A stretch of DNA of 64,000 nt from Pseudomaricurvus hydrocarbonicus (GCF_011602365.1 NZ_JAAONZ010000016.1:1-64000), one strand, 5' to 3'. Positions 37,342-46,526 are shown, counted from the stretch's first letter. The notes: a model not told the origin generated them from the letters alone. Made by a program: numbers and translations.

Positions 37342-38376
37342 ATGGATATCACAACCACCATCGAAGATGTGGCCAATTTGGCCGGAGTCTCTATAAAAAC
37401 TGTTTCCAGAGTGGTGAATATGGAACCTAATGTTCGCCCTGCCACTCGTGAGCGTGTACAGGACGCGATACGTGAGCTTGGCTATCAGCCTAACCCATCC
37501 GCACGCGGGCTCGCCAGCAAACGCTCTTATCTTGTTGGCCTGTTCTACGATGACCTCATGGCTGAATCAACCTACATAGTCAATGTCCAGAGAGGCGTAC
37601 TGACACGCTGTCGCAAAGAAGGTTACGAACTATTAATTCATCCATTCAACTATCACCAGAATGGGATCAATGGGCTGGCAGAAGAAATCACCGCTAACAT
37701 TATCAAATCACGGATTGATGGCGTGATTCTTACGCCGCCTCTGTCAGACCTCTCCATCGCCATAGAAACGCTAAAGCGTCTGGACAAGCCACAAATCCGG
37801 CTGTCACCTGGCCATCATGAATCCGGATCTCCTTGTGTCTATTCAGATGATCGCATAGCAGCGAGATTGATGACCGAACATCTTATCCAGCTAGGCCATA
37901 AACGCATCGCTTTTATTGCCGGACACAGTGGCCACCTCGCCATCGTTCATCGCCAGACCGGTTTCATCGACGCAATGACTGCGGCAGGACTCAATATTGA
38001 TAATGCCTCCGTCTCCCAAGGCAGCAATACCTTTGAATCCGGAGTCAAATGCGCTCGAGAGATCTTGTCACACGAACGGGCGCCAACGGCGATCTTTGCA
38101 AGCACTGATGAAATGGCGGCCGGAGTGATGAGCGTAGCCCATCAGTTGGGTTATTCAATACCAGGGGATCTCTCTGTAGCTGGATACGATAACTCTCAAA
38201 TTGCACACCAGGTCTGGCCCGCATTAACGACCATTGCCCAGCCGGTCAATGAAATGGCTGAAATTGCCACAGGGTTACTCATCGACCAATTACGCGGAGG
38301 CAAAAAAAGCATCTCGCAAGTTGCGATGCAGTCCGAGCTGGTATTGCGTGACTCCACAGGCCCAGCGCCATGTTGA
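37342..38376 (+). CDS. LacI/GalR-family transcriptional repressor
   Basis: 344 residues. The N-terminal HTH (TIEDVANLAGVSIKTVSRVVN) and hinge helix (NPSARGLASKRSYLVGL) are typical, followed by a periplasmic-binding-protein-like sensor domain (HLIQLGHKRIAFIAGHSGH; AIFASTDEMAAGVMSVAHQLG; GDLSVAGYDNSQIAHQVWPALTTIAQP). The start ATG follows AGAGGAC. Diverges from the glycan operon; its probable sites are the two TGACAGCGCT(G/A)TCA palindromes. The inducer is presumably a sugar released by the operon enzymes. Confidence 0.93.
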   Translation: MDITTTIEDVANLAGVSIKTVSRVVNMEPNVRPATRERVQDAIRELGYQPNPSARGLASKRSYLVGLFYDDLMAESTYIVNVQRGVLTRCRKEGYELLIHPFNYHQNGINGLAEEITANIIKSRIDGVILTPPLSDLSIAIETLKRLDKPQIRLSPGHHESGSPCVYSDDRIAARLMTEHLIQLGHKRIAFIAGHSGHLAIVHRQTGFIDAMTAAGLNIDNASVSQGSNTFESGVKCAREILSHERAPTAIFASTDEMAAGVMSVAHQLGYSIPGDLSVAGYDNSQIAHQVWPALTTIAQPVNEMAEIATGLLIDQLRGGKKSISQVAMQSELVLRDSTGPAPC

Positions 38377-38873
38377 CGGCGTTGTAGAACTTGCGTCAAT
38401 GGAGAGCTTTTGCCTTGCAAGATACTCGGAAGAAAGGGGTACCTGTTTCAGTGCTTAAATAATCAGGAATTCTCAGATACATGATGCCATGTACAAAATA
38501 CATGACGATATCTTTTCTGATCTTATATCTTTTAAATTTCATTAATCGAAAATAGACTGGATCATTGCCGGTCTAAAAAAAGTACCTTTTGATATGCTTT
38601 GTAATGAAAATCTGGCCCGTGTAAAAACCAAGGCCGCCTAAACCGATAAGGCCACTGTTCTTGCCCAAGAGATAAGATCGCTACTGACTCACGTTGATAA
38701 AAACTGCTCGATCATTGGGGCCTCTATATAGTCACGCGGAAGTCTCTTACGAGTCCTGCTCACAGTCTAACGACAAGCCCATTATAAAATGACATTAAGC
38801 GCCAATCCAATCACCCACTACTCATCAGTAGGTCTTATAACTAACCTCTGGATTTTCATCGTTCGGAGGTTTT
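38377..38873. other. Decayed DNA between lacI and the IS66 remnant
   Basis: No intact gene. One frame near 38550-38730 reads as protein-like pieces (NENLARVKTKAA, stop, TDKATVLAQEIRSLLTHVDK), suggesting an old broken ORF, not identified. The last 100 bases may include the left end of the IS66 element. Confidence 0.4.
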
Positions 38874-39173
38874 ATGAAACAACGTCGTACCAAAGCTCAG
38901 TAGCTGCCCTTGATCCATGAGTTTGACAACAGTAGCCTGACACTAGCTGAGCTCTGCACTCAGCGAAGCATTAACCCCAAATGCTTCAGTCTGCGCCGCA
39001 TCAAACTCAAGGCCGATAGTAAGCCAGACGCCTTTGCTATTGCAGTGCCGGGTTTAAAACCATTGTCTGGATCTGGCGCTCAAGTCTCGATCCAATATGG
39101 TCGGGTCACTCTGCGATTACTTCTACAAAACGCCCAGGTGATAGCGGAACGGGTTAAGGCCCTGTCTGCATGA
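38874..39173 (+). pseudogene. IS66-family tnpA with nonsense codon 10
   Basis: The frame starts ATG AAA CAA CGT CGT after GGAGGT and meets TAG at codon 10 (38901-38903), then stays open for about 90 codons to a normal stop. The body (LTLAELCTQRSINPKCFSLRR) has the size and position of the small IS66 TnpA protein, and it overlaps the tnpB frame by four bases as in IS66 elements. Inactive as given. Confidence 0.65.
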
Positions 39174-39469
39174 TCGCGTGTTCTAAGGACATCAAGATTC
39201 ACCTGCACCGTGAACCGGTGGACTTCCGCAAGGCCATTAACGGTCTGAGTGTCATCGTCAAGGATGAGATTGCCTTGTCTCCGTTCGAGACGGGGTTTGC
39301 TGTTTGGCAGAAGCGTCGGGAGGCGGATAAGTTCAAATGGCCACGTCAGCGGCCCGATGACCCGCTTCATCGGTTGAGACAGAATGAACAAATGCGTGGG
39401 CTTCTGGGCACACAGGATTGGCGCAAGAGCCGAAAAAACTTGTTTAATCAATCAAATATGACTTATTAA
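39170..39469 (+). pseudogene. IS66-family tnpB remnant with internal deletion
   Basis: Starts DIKIHLHREPVDFRKAINGLSVIV, the diagnostic opening of IS66 Orf2 (TnpB). It then jumps from LSPFETG directly to a FAVWQKRREADKFKWPR block that normally sits some 25 residues further on. The centre is therefore deleted and the C-terminus is unrelated. The large DDE transposase gene is absent. Dead element. Confidence 0.75.
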
Positions 39470-39547
39470 ATCGAATTTTAGCACTTATCAATTCATATAT
39501 GACGTTTATTACCCCTTGTTAACCTGTTATATTAGGGCTCAGATATG

Positions 39548-39562
39548 ATCTCTTAAAGAGAT
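39548..39562. promoter_or_regulatory. Palindrome before hipB (ATCTCTT-A-AAGAGAT)
   Basis: A 15-bp dyad 23 bases upstream of the hipB start, overlapping the expected promoter and leader. HipB-type antitoxins repress their own operon through such sites, so this is a reasonable operator candidate. Only one copy was seen. Confidence 0.5.
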
Positions 39563-39584
39563 TTTCTAGCTTAAGGATTCAAAT

Positions 39585-40028
39585 ATGACCGAATTATCTG
39601 AGCTGAATAACGCCGAAATAGCCGCCCTGATCGGTGAGCGAGTATCGGCTTGGCGCAAACTACGAGAACTCAGGCAGGAGGATCTCGCAGAACAGGCCGG
39701 CGTTGGTGTCAGTACTCTGGCTCGGCTCGAATCCGGGAAAAATTGCAGCATCCTCAACTTGATATCCATACTGCGAGCGTTGGGCAAGCTTGACTGGCTC
39801 GCCGCAGTCTCCAATGACACTGCCGTCAGCCCCGTTCAGATGGTAAAGATCAAAGCCAAAGAAAAGTTACGGGTAAGGCAAAAGCGAGGTGACAGTGGAA
39901 TGGACAATGCCAGCATAACCCCCTCTTCCAAAATGAAATACACCAGCCACTCTAACGCAGAGACAAACAAACCGGATCAAGCTCATCCCGACAAAACCTC
40001 AGGCTGGACGTGGGGAGATGAAACATGA
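39585..40028 (+). CDS. HipB-like XRE-family antitoxin/regulator
   Basis: 147 residues. A Cro/C1-type HTH occupies roughly residues 15-70 (VSAWRKLRELRQEDLAEQAGVGVSTLARLESGKNCSILNLISILRALGKL), and a basic, probably flexible C-terminal tail ends WTWGDET. Its stop overlaps the HipA start (ATGA), the standard hipBA arrangement. Expected to bind and neutralise the HipA kinase and to repress the operon. The tail of about 60 residues is longer than in E. coli HipB (88 residues). Confidence 0.85.
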   Translation: MTELSELNNAEIAALIGERVSAWRKLRELRQEDLAEQAGVGVSTLARLESGKNCSILNLISILRALGKLDWLAAVSNDTAVSPVQMVKIKAKEKLRVRQKRGDSGMDNASITPSSKMKYTSHSNAETNKPDQAHPDKTSGWTWGDET

Positions 40029-41377
40029 GTGAAGCCTTTGAGCACGCCAAAGTCAGGATTTGGGGAACAGACGTCGGCGCCGTCTCGTGGGATCACAGCG
40101 CTGATATTGCTGTGTTTGAATATGACAGCGACTTTATGAAGGCGCCGGTCGAATTGAGCCCAATAAGAATGCCCAAGCAGGCAGGTCCCATCAGGTTCCC
40201 TGGTCTCGAAAAGGCCTCATTCCATGGCTTGCCGGGGATGCTCGCTGATAGCTTGCCCGACAAGTTCGGCAATGCACTGATTGATCGCTGGTGCCGAGAG
40301 CAAAACCGCAAAGAACTCAATCCGGTGGAAAAACTTTTGTACGTTGGCCGGCGAGCTATGGGAGCACTGGAGTATGAGGATTCTTTTGACATTGGCATCA
40401 AGGAACATGATCGGCCAATCGACATTGCCAACCTGGTGAAGCTCTCGAGCAAAATCCTTTCGGAGCGCCAAAACTTCAAGACTGAACTTAAGGAATCGGA
40501 CGGCACTGATTCGGGCACCCAAGGCCTCGAAGAAATCCTCATGGTAGGCAGTTCTGCCGGGGGCGCCCGGGCTAAAGCGCTGATAGCGTGGAACCGTAAA
40601 ACCAGCGAAATACGCTCAGGTCAATTAGAGCTGGGAGCGGAGTTTGAGCACTACCTGATTAAGTTTGATGGCGTGTCGGAGAACAGGGACAAAGGACGAC
40701 TTGCCGACCCGCAAGGTTTTGGTCGTATTGAATATGCATATCACCTAATGGCAAAGGCTGCCGGTGTCAGCATGGCACCCTGCGAGCTCTATGAAGAAAA
40801 TGGCCGGGCGCATTTCCTAACCAAGCGATTTGACCGAGTGGATGGTCAAAAGCTTCACATGCAAAGCTTATGTGCGATCGCACACTATGATTTTAATATG
40901 GCAGGGGCTTACAGCTACGAACAGGCCTTTAGAGTGATGACACAACTTCTGAAGGAAGAGGCTCAGCCAGCCCTGGAGCAGCAGTATCGCCGCATGGTGT
41001 TTAATGTCTTGGCGAGGAATCAGGACGACCACACAAAAAATATAGCCTTCCTCATGGACCGTCAAGGTAACTGGAGCTTGTCTCCGGCTTTTGATGTGAC
41101 CTATAGCTATAACCCGGAAGGCGAATGGACGTCAGGGCATCAAATGACGATTGCAGGCAAGCGCGGAAAATCCGGGTCTGACGCCATCACCATGGATGAC
41201 CTCATCGGTATTGGCAAACATGCGAATATTCAGCCAGGAAAAGCGAGAAAAATAATTCAGGGGGTTTCTGAGGCCGTCAGGGAATTTAAATACTGCGCAC
41301 ATAAAGCCAAGGTTAACGAAGAATTGACGGTCGTTGCCAGCCATGGAATACGCTCTGAATTGCTGAGTATTTATTAA
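40025..41377 (+). CDS. HipA-family serine/threonine kinase toxin
   Basis: 450 residues. The N-terminal subdomain (PIRFPGLEKASFHGLPGMLADSLPDKFGNALIDRW) and the glycine-containing loop VGSSAGGARAKALIAW are present. The catalytic Asp lies in NVLARNQDDHTKNIAFL and the metal-binding Asp in LSPAFDVTYSY, so the kinase looks active. HipA phosphorylates a translation factor (GltX in E. coli) to induce dormancy. The sequence resembles the longer HipA group rather than E. coli HipA. Lies between IS66 scraps and a zinc-ribbon gene, a typical mobile-gene setting. Confidence 0.9.
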   Translation: MSEAFEHAKVRIWGTDVGAVSWDHSADIAVFEYDSDFMKAPVELSPIRMPKQAGPIRFPGLEKASFHGLPGMLADSLPDKFGNALIDRWCREQNRKELNPVEKLLYVGRRAMGALEYEDSFDIGIKEHDRPIDIANLVKLSSKILSERQNFKTELKESDGTDSGTQGLEEILMVGSSAGGARAKALIAWNRKTSEIRSGQLELGAEFEHYLIKFDGVSENRDKGRLADPQGFGRIEYAYHLMAKAAGVSMAPCELYEENGRAHFLTKRFDRVDGQKLHMQSLCAIAHYDFNMAGAYSYEQAFRVMTQLLKEEAQPALEQQYRRMVFNVLARNQDDHTKNIAFLMDRQGNWSLSPAFDVTYSYNPEGEWTSGHQMTIAGKRGKSGSDAITMDDLIGIGKHANIQPGKARKIIQGVSEAVREFKYCAHKAKVNEELTVVASHGIRSELLSIY

Positions 41378-41564
41378 GATACCCGCTCCTGAACGGCTTT
41401 TATTGGACCATCAATGCTGCTACAGCAATGTTTACAACTCAAATTTTCATAGACCATGACATCCAGTATTTCTCCATACAGAACTGATGCAACGGATGTA
41501 AATAAGGCACACTGAATAATTATCTCATTGTAGAGCTATCGATAAGGCAAGTTCACCAAGTCAA

Positions 41565-42002
41565 TTAATAGTCGTCGTCTTCATATTCATCAGTGTAGCC
41601 TGGCTCTATTGGGGATTCATTAAACAGCTTTTCTTCATCATCATACTCTTCATCATTCCGCGCTTCGTCTGGTTCAGAATGAACATCACCATTGCTGCTG
41701 TTTTCATCATCAAAATAGTGGTCGATGGTAAATTCACATTCAATATTGCCGACACCCTGCTCCGAATAATAACAATAGTTAACCGCCGCAACGGGGTACT
41801 CCCAGACATCTAACTCAATATGTACAGTATTACCACAGGAGGCACATGATGTATCATATTGTGCGACATAACGAACATACTCATCATCTTGCGCTTCAGG
41901 ACTGGTGTCTTCTCCAAACGTCAATGACTTACCTTCAACGGTGCCTGATTTTCGACAACGATTGCAGACATACGTTAAATATCCACTAATGGAGACATTC
42001 AT
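41565..42002 (-). CDS. Small acidic protein with a zinc-ribbon-like domain
   Basis: 145 residues. Two CxxC pairs (YVCNRCRKSG and DTSCASCGNTV) about 38 residues apart form a likely four-Cys zinc site in the N-terminal half. The C-terminal 50 residues are strongly acidic (many D/E, ending YEDDDY) and probably disordered. No family is recognised. It faces the hipBA operon tail-to-tail. The acidic tail could mimic nucleic acid or bind a basic partner, but this is only suggested by composition. Confidence 0.6.
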   Translation of the reverse strand: MNVSISGYLTYVCNRCRKSGTVEGKSLTFGEDTSPEAQDDEYVRYVAQYDTSCASCGNTVHIELDVWEYPVAAVNYCYYSEQGVGNIECEFTIDHYFDDENSSNGDVHSEPDEARNDEEYDDEEKLFNESPIEPGYTDEYEDDDY

Positions 42003-42411
42003 TCACTGATTCCTTGATCAGATACATTGTTACAGCAAGTAACCATGCTGAAAGCACTTAATCGAGTCGATATCAGATGATCGATAATACGTGCTCAGCA
42101 AAGAGTTGATTATAAAATGAATACGCAGAGCTAGATAGGTCTAAAGCAGGTGAATAGATCCGCTCACAGGGAATGCTAGGCACGATCCAAAATTCCGGGA
42201 TTCAAGGGCCACTAGGGATGCGGAAATGTAAAACTGAAGATGACCTACTACTCGTTATGGGAAGCAGAGGCGGAGCTCAGTGATTGGCAATTATGTGCGA
42301 ACCGAACCAAGATCTCACTTGGCAGAAGAATTCTCAGCGGTGGCGGATATCCAGTAATCACTTGGCGGTTCAAGGGTGAGCCTCAGTCTTAAAAAAAATT
42401 TACAGTAGCAA
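42003..42411. other. 409-base gap without recognised features
   Basis: Lies upstream of the zinc-ribbon gene and downstream of the TetR gene. No ORF, repeat or RNA-like structure could be supported. Confidence 0.5.
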
Positions 42412-43011
42412 CTACTCTTCCCCAAAGAAGGATCTATTTTCCAGCATGCGCATGGTCTCTTTTCTGAAGCGTTGAATGACCAGCTCGTTATCGGCATCCG
42501 GGCAAACGCTGCTTTTAAAAATGCTCGGGCCGATAAAGGCCATAGTCAACAAATTAATACTGAACACCTCGGGATCAATACCGTCCGGATCGCCCTCTAA
42601 AGAAAACTTCTCACGCATCCCCTCAACCATTTTATCCCAGTGCGGGTAGAGCCGGCGGATATCACCATCGTTGAGTGCATCATCGACCCACATCCTCAGC
42701 AACTCTGGATTCTCCAACACAAAACGGAAGATGTGCTCCGCCCGGTCCTGAGGCGGCTTCACAGGCTCAAAGGCTGAGGCCAGCTGCTGTGATGACCAGG
42801 CTTTAACTTCCTCAATCAGCTTTTCCCTGCTGTCAAAATGGTAGTAAACGGTGGTTCTGTTAACCGCCATAGCACGGGCTAACGCTGCGATAGATACAGC
42901 CTCCACACCCTTATCTGATATCAGCTTAACAGCCGTTTCAATCATCTTCCGGTGAGTCGCCTCATAACCTCTATTGCGCTTCGGCAACGCTTCCTTCGGA
43001 TCAAAACTCAA
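42412..43011 (-). CDS. TetR-family repressor of the Rieske operon
   Basis: 199 residues from a TTG start at 43011, chosen because GAGGAG lies seven bases upstream; a longer frame to 43095 has no ribosome site. The HTH is VSIAALARAMAVNRTTVYYHFDSREKLIEEV. The C-terminal domain is a typical all-helical ligand domain. Divergent from the Rieske oxygenase, with a perfect 18-bp palindrome between the two genes, so autoregulation and control of the oxygenase operon are likely. Confidence 0.85.
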   Translation of the reverse strand: MSFDPKEALPKRNRGYEATHRKMIETAVKLISDKGVEAVSIAALARAMAVNRTTVYYHFDSREKLIEEVKAWSSQQLASAFEPVKPPQDRAEHIFRFVLENPELLRMWVDDALNDGDIRRLYPHWDKMVEGMREKFSLEGDPDGIDPEVFSINLLTMAFIGPSIFKSSVCPDADNELVIQRFRKETMRMLENRSFFGEE

Positions 43012-43129
43012 AACGCCACTCCTCACTACATTAATACGCGTACCAACTAACAACGTGCCAGGCAAAAACTGTACTTTCTGAGCCAGACCGTCCAAATTTC
43101 AGTCCACAATAGCGCTCCCCGGCAATAAA

Positions 43130-43147
43130 TACAACACATGTGTTGTA
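43130..43147. promoter_or_regulatory. TetR operator, TACAACACATGTGTTGTA
   Basis: Perfect 18-bp palindrome in the divergent promoter region of the TetR and Rieske genes, about 120 bases from each start. A degenerate second copy lies 26 bases further on. Confidence 0.8.
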
Positions 43148-43172
43148 ATTATTTGAGGGTCGATGTAATTTG

Positions 43173-43187
43173 TACACACCTGTTGTA
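43173..43187. promoter_or_regulatory. Second, degenerate TetR half-site pair
   Basis: TACACACCTGTTGTA resembles the upstream palindrome with a shortened centre. The pair may allow cooperative binding. Confidence 0.45.
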
Positions 43188-43265
43188 TTTATAACAATTA
43201 CCAGCGGAAGGCATGGCCCAGAGGCGAATCATGACGGGCGTGCTAATACCGCAGGAGGACCAGTA

Positions 43266-44465
43266 ATGAGTGAATTACACCAATATCAGAGACCGGAAAG
43301 CGAAGAAGCCATGGCGTTAGGTACGGATCCCATTCCGACCGCCCCCTACTTCTCGGATGACTATTTTGAGTTAGAGCGGGAGGCGATCTTCAAGCGAACC
43401 TGGCTTAACATCGGTCACGTCTGTGAATTGCCGGAGTCCGGCAGCTTTATAGTCCGCGAGCTGGAATTTGCCGACGCATCTATTCTGATTACACGCAGCA
43501 AGGATGCCGAGATCAGAGCCTTCCATAATGTCTGCACCCACCGTGGCACTCAACTGATTGCCACCGACTCGGGCACACGCAATACTTTCACCTGCCCCTA
43601 CCACAGCTGGACTTTTAACAATACTGGCGAACTGCGTGGCGCCCCTGACTTCGAGCGTTTTTATGTCGAAAAGAAAGACTGTAGCCTGCTCAAAGTCGCC
43701 GTGGGCGTTTGCGCCGGGCTGATCTTTATTAATCTCGATCCCGAGCCCAAACAGAGCCTGCATGATTTCCTCGGCCCCTTTGCGGAGCAATGGGAGCAGT
43801 TACCCGTTGCCAAAGCTTCAACCTACTCTGAGTATGTTTATGAAATTGATGGCAATTGGAAGCTCACCTACGATAACTTTCAGGAAAACTACCACCTGCG
43901 TTTTATCCATCCCCGCTCAGGCGGCGGTGGTGCCGTCGGCGCAGACAACCCGTTTGGCTACCCAACGGCCTATGGATTTCACGGCGATCACCGCACCCAG
44001 CAAATCTGGGCCAATCCGAACCCTGTCTTGAGCGATACACAAAAATTTGCCTTTGGTAAATTGATCCCCGCCCTGTTGCAGAAAGATTCTTTGCAACACC
44101 CTTTTGGTCGCGCCTATTGGGCCACCTATCCCAATCTGTTTATGATCGGTACACCGACTCAACCCTTTGTTCACTACGTAATGCCCATTAGTGCGCGTAA
44201 ATCCCGGGGAGTGATCCGCATCTACTGGGTGGGAGAGGACAGCAATGCCAGCGAGCGCTTTGGTCGTGAATTCTCCATGGCGATGGCCCGGGATGTGCAC
44301 AGCGAAGATCGTATGGTCATTGAAGCGGCGCAAAGAGGGCTGAACAGCGGTGCTCTGAAGCATATCCACCTGCAATCTCAGGAAGTGTTATTGCGTCATC
44401 TGTATACCCGCGTCGATGCCAAAGTCCAAGCCTATAAGCAAGAAATGTCCAGAGGTGCCTTATGA
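43266..44465 (+). CDS. Rieske non-haem iron oxygenase, alpha subunit
   Basis: 399 residues from the Met at 43266, which follows AGGAGG; the longer frame from 43170 is rejected. The Rieske [2Fe-2S] ligands are C90-T-H92 and C110-PY-H113. The catalytic-domain motif DNFQENYHLRFIH supplies the two His ligands of the mononuclear iron, and a later Asp (MARDVHSEDR) may complete the facial triad. It hydroxylates an aromatic or other hydrophobic ring using a separate reductase not present here. First gene of a TetR-controlled operon with a small protein and an SDR, which could re-aromatise a cis-diol or oxidise an alcohol product. Confidence 0.9.
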   Translation: MSELHQYQRPESEEAMALGTDPIPTAPYFSDDYFELEREAIFKRTWLNIGHVCELPESGSFIVRELEFADASILITRSKDAEIRAFHNVCTHRGTQLIATDSGTRNTFTCPYHSWTFNNTGELRGAPDFERFYVEKKDCSLLKVAVGVCAGLIFINLDPEPKQSLHDFLGPFAEQWEQLPVAKASTYSEYVYEIDGNWKLTYDNFQENYHLRFIHPRSGGGGAVGADNPFGYPTAYGFHGDHRTQQIWANPNPVLSDTQKFAFGKLIPALLQKDSLQHPFGRAYWATYPNLFMIGTPTQPFVHYVMPISARKSRGVIRIYWVGEDSNASERFGREFSMAMARDVHSEDRMVIEAAQRGLNSGALKHIHLQSQEVLLRHLYTRVDAKVQAYKQEMSRGAL

Positions 44466-44809
44466 ACCCTTCACCTTCCCTCTTACCCTCTGGATTCGAA
44501 ACACTGGAACCCTTTGTTGACTTTTGGGCGACAGACACTTCTGCCAAACGAGCCCAGCGCCGTGATAGCAGTACCGAAGAACAACGACAGCAATTTTACA
44601 ACGCCATCATAAGCCTGGCGCCCACTGCGCTTGATCAACTTGATGCCAAACCAATCAGCGAATGGGATGACAGTGAAAAGCGCTTAATGCAGCTGGTCCT
44701 AAGCTTCGGTCACATCGCAATGGCCGTCGAACTTCAAAAGGACGCCGAAGCAGAACATGTTAAGTGGAGGCCATTTATGCACATTACAACAACCCCTGCA
44801 GATCGTTAA
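44462..44809 (+). CDS. Small hypothetical protein coupled to the Rieske oxygenase
   Basis: 115 residues, overlapping the oxygenase stop by four bases (ATGA), so translationally coupled. No signal, no metal motif. Predicted largely helical (EEQRQQFYNAIISLAPTALDQLD; SEKRLMQLVLSFGHIAMAVELQ). It is too short to be a standard ring-hydroxylase beta subunit (about 160-180 residues) and lacks that fold's signature. It may be a small partner or assembly factor of this oxygenase. Family not recognised. Confidence 0.7.
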   Translation: MNPSPSLLPSGFETLEPFVDFWATDTSAKRAQRRDSSTEEQRQQFYNAIISLAPTALDQLDAKPISEWDDSEKRLMQLVLSFGHIAMAVELQKDAEAEHVKWRPFMHITTTPADR

Positions 44810-44822
44810 GGAATTTTGAAGA

Positions 44823-45611
44823 ATGAAACTATCTGACAAAGTTGCTTTTATCACTGGCGGCGGTGGAGGTATTGGCGCTGGCATTGCGCAAGCGTTCGCC
44901 GAGAAAGGTATGAAGCTGGTTTTAGCGGACATCAATCTTGCTCATGCCGAGGAACAAGCAAAACCCTTTGGCGATAATGCCATTGCTCTGCAAATTGATG
45001 TCACTTCATTGGAGAGCTGGGCCGTCGCCAAAGCTGTAGCCTATGAGACGTTTGGCCGGGTCGATGTGCTGTGTAACAACGCGGGGATTTCCCAACCACG
45101 TCAGCCGCTGGACCAAGTTCCCCCCGATACCTTTGCCAAGGTAATGGCCGTTAATACCACCGGTGTCTACAACGGTGTCGTTACCTTTGCTGATGACATG
45201 CGTCAACGAGGTAGTGGCCACATTGTAAATACTGCATCAATGAATGGATTGCTTGCGTTCGGTACTTTCGGGGCCTACTCTGCCAGTAAATTTGCCGTCA
45301 CCGCCATGTCCGAAGCGCTTCGTGATGAGTTGGCTCCCTATAATGTTGGCGTGTCTGTACTCTTTCCCGGGTTAACCCGAAGCCGTATGTCAGAAGCCGA
45401 TATTGCCTCCGGGGATATCCCTGAAGAAGTCGCTGCCCAAGGATTAACCGATCCCGTCTATTTGGGACGCGCTGTAGCAAACGCCATTGAAAACAACCAG
45501 CTGTATGTTATTTCTCATCCGGTTTATAAAGCCGTTTTGGAAAAGCGCTATGCTGAAATTCTGGCTGCACATGGCCAGTCAGCACAAGAGGCTTTTGGCA
45601 CAAGCGATTAA
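44823..45611 (+). CDS. SDR-family dehydrogenase of the Rieske operon
   Basis: 262 residues. TGGGGGIGAGIA gives the cofactor motif, LADINL the acidic residue after strand 2 (NAD), CNNAGIS the NAG motif, TASMNG the catalytic Ser, and YSASKFA the Tyr and Lys. The C-terminal FPGLTRSRM loop replaces the usual PG(x)ITM. Starts 13 bases after the small protein. Likely oxidises the product of the oxygenase. Confidence 0.9.
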   Translation: MKLSDKVAFITGGGGGIGAGIAQAFAEKGMKLVLADINLAHAEEQAKPFGDNAIALQIDVTSLESWAVAKAVAYETFGRVDVLCNNAGISQPRQPLDQVPPDTFAKVMAVNTTGVYNGVVTFADDMRQRGSGHIVNTASMNGLLAFGTFGAYSASKFAVTAMSEALRDELAPYNVGVSVLFPGLTRSRMSEADIASGDIPEEVAAQGLTDPVYLGRAVANAIENNQLYVISHPVYKAVLEKRYAEILAAHGQSAQEAFGTSD

Positions 45612-46526
45612 CCATGCTGATAGTGTTCCGCCAGCTTCGACACTTGGTTTCATTTGGAGCTGGGTTGCTATCACCGTCATTGATGATTTCACGCCATTGG
45701 TTGCCTACACGGATAGCCACTCACGTCACGCCTGGTGTCGCCATCTCACGTCTGCACAAGATATGATCACGACAACCAAACGAAGCAATTGGGAATAGAG
45801 CCTGTAAATCGGTATTTCTAATTTTTTGCTATTGGAAATTGGGGGGCAGAGACAGAGTCTATAGACGACCGGAAAAAACCTCAAAAACCCCTTATTTTAA
45901 TGCATATAAATCAACTGGGCATAAGGTTTTATACAGGTTTTCTTATATAAATGGCCAGGCTCCCCAAAATGAAAGAATTTATAGGGTGTCGGAGGAAACG
46001 GCATTACTGGTTTTAACCCCCGAGTACAGTAGCCCGCAATGCGCAAACAGATTAAAACTAAACTCTAATTCCCACAACCAACTTACTGTTTTATATGTTT
46101 TAGATGTGTGTGCCAAAGTTTTTTCTCCATCTTTTCCTTTCAGTGATTCCGCTGCGCGTCACCCCGACCACACGAAATCCGCCAGAGAAAGTTCACTGAG
46201 ATAGTCATTCGGACAAATGCCAACGGCGATACGACCAGCAGCCATTACTTGACGCCTTACCGGACTATCTAAAGGTAAAAATGACGAACTTGAAGCCATC
46301 AGTGTATTAAGGTCGACAATCAACTTTATCAGCAGCGGTAGGCTGTCGGAAAGAAGAGGCATATATGCCGTTGTCTCGCATATTTCGCAAACGCTCTACA
46401 TTGGAATGTTAAATGAATATTTTCTGACAAATTCTTCCCAAACCAAGAATGGGATCAAGGCCTTATCGGATAACACGATCAACTCAGCTCTAAAAGATAT
46501 TCTCTAGCAGGGGGCCAGCGTAAGCT
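45612..46526. other. 915-base gene-poor region
   Basis: No intact gene. It contains a short REP-transposase-like start (45951-46016). Frames with weak protein character on the minus strand around 46159-46500 could not be assigned to any family. The base composition is AT-rich around 45800-46000. Confidence 0.5.
45951..46016 (+). pseudogene. Possible start of a REP-associated (Y1) transposase, truncated
   Basis: The frame begins ATGGCCAGGCTCCCCAAA (MARLPK), a common start of Y1/RAYT transposases, and stops after 21 codons. The upstream stretch near 45840 (TTGGGGGGCAGAGACAGAG) resembles the leader often seen before such genes. This rests on recalled patterns only. Confidence 0.3.

Noticed and set aside
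45839-46204. 121-codon frame in the gap after the Rieske-operon SDR
   Set aside because: No family, composition like non-coding DNA; only the short MARLPK start in another frame was kept, at low confidence.
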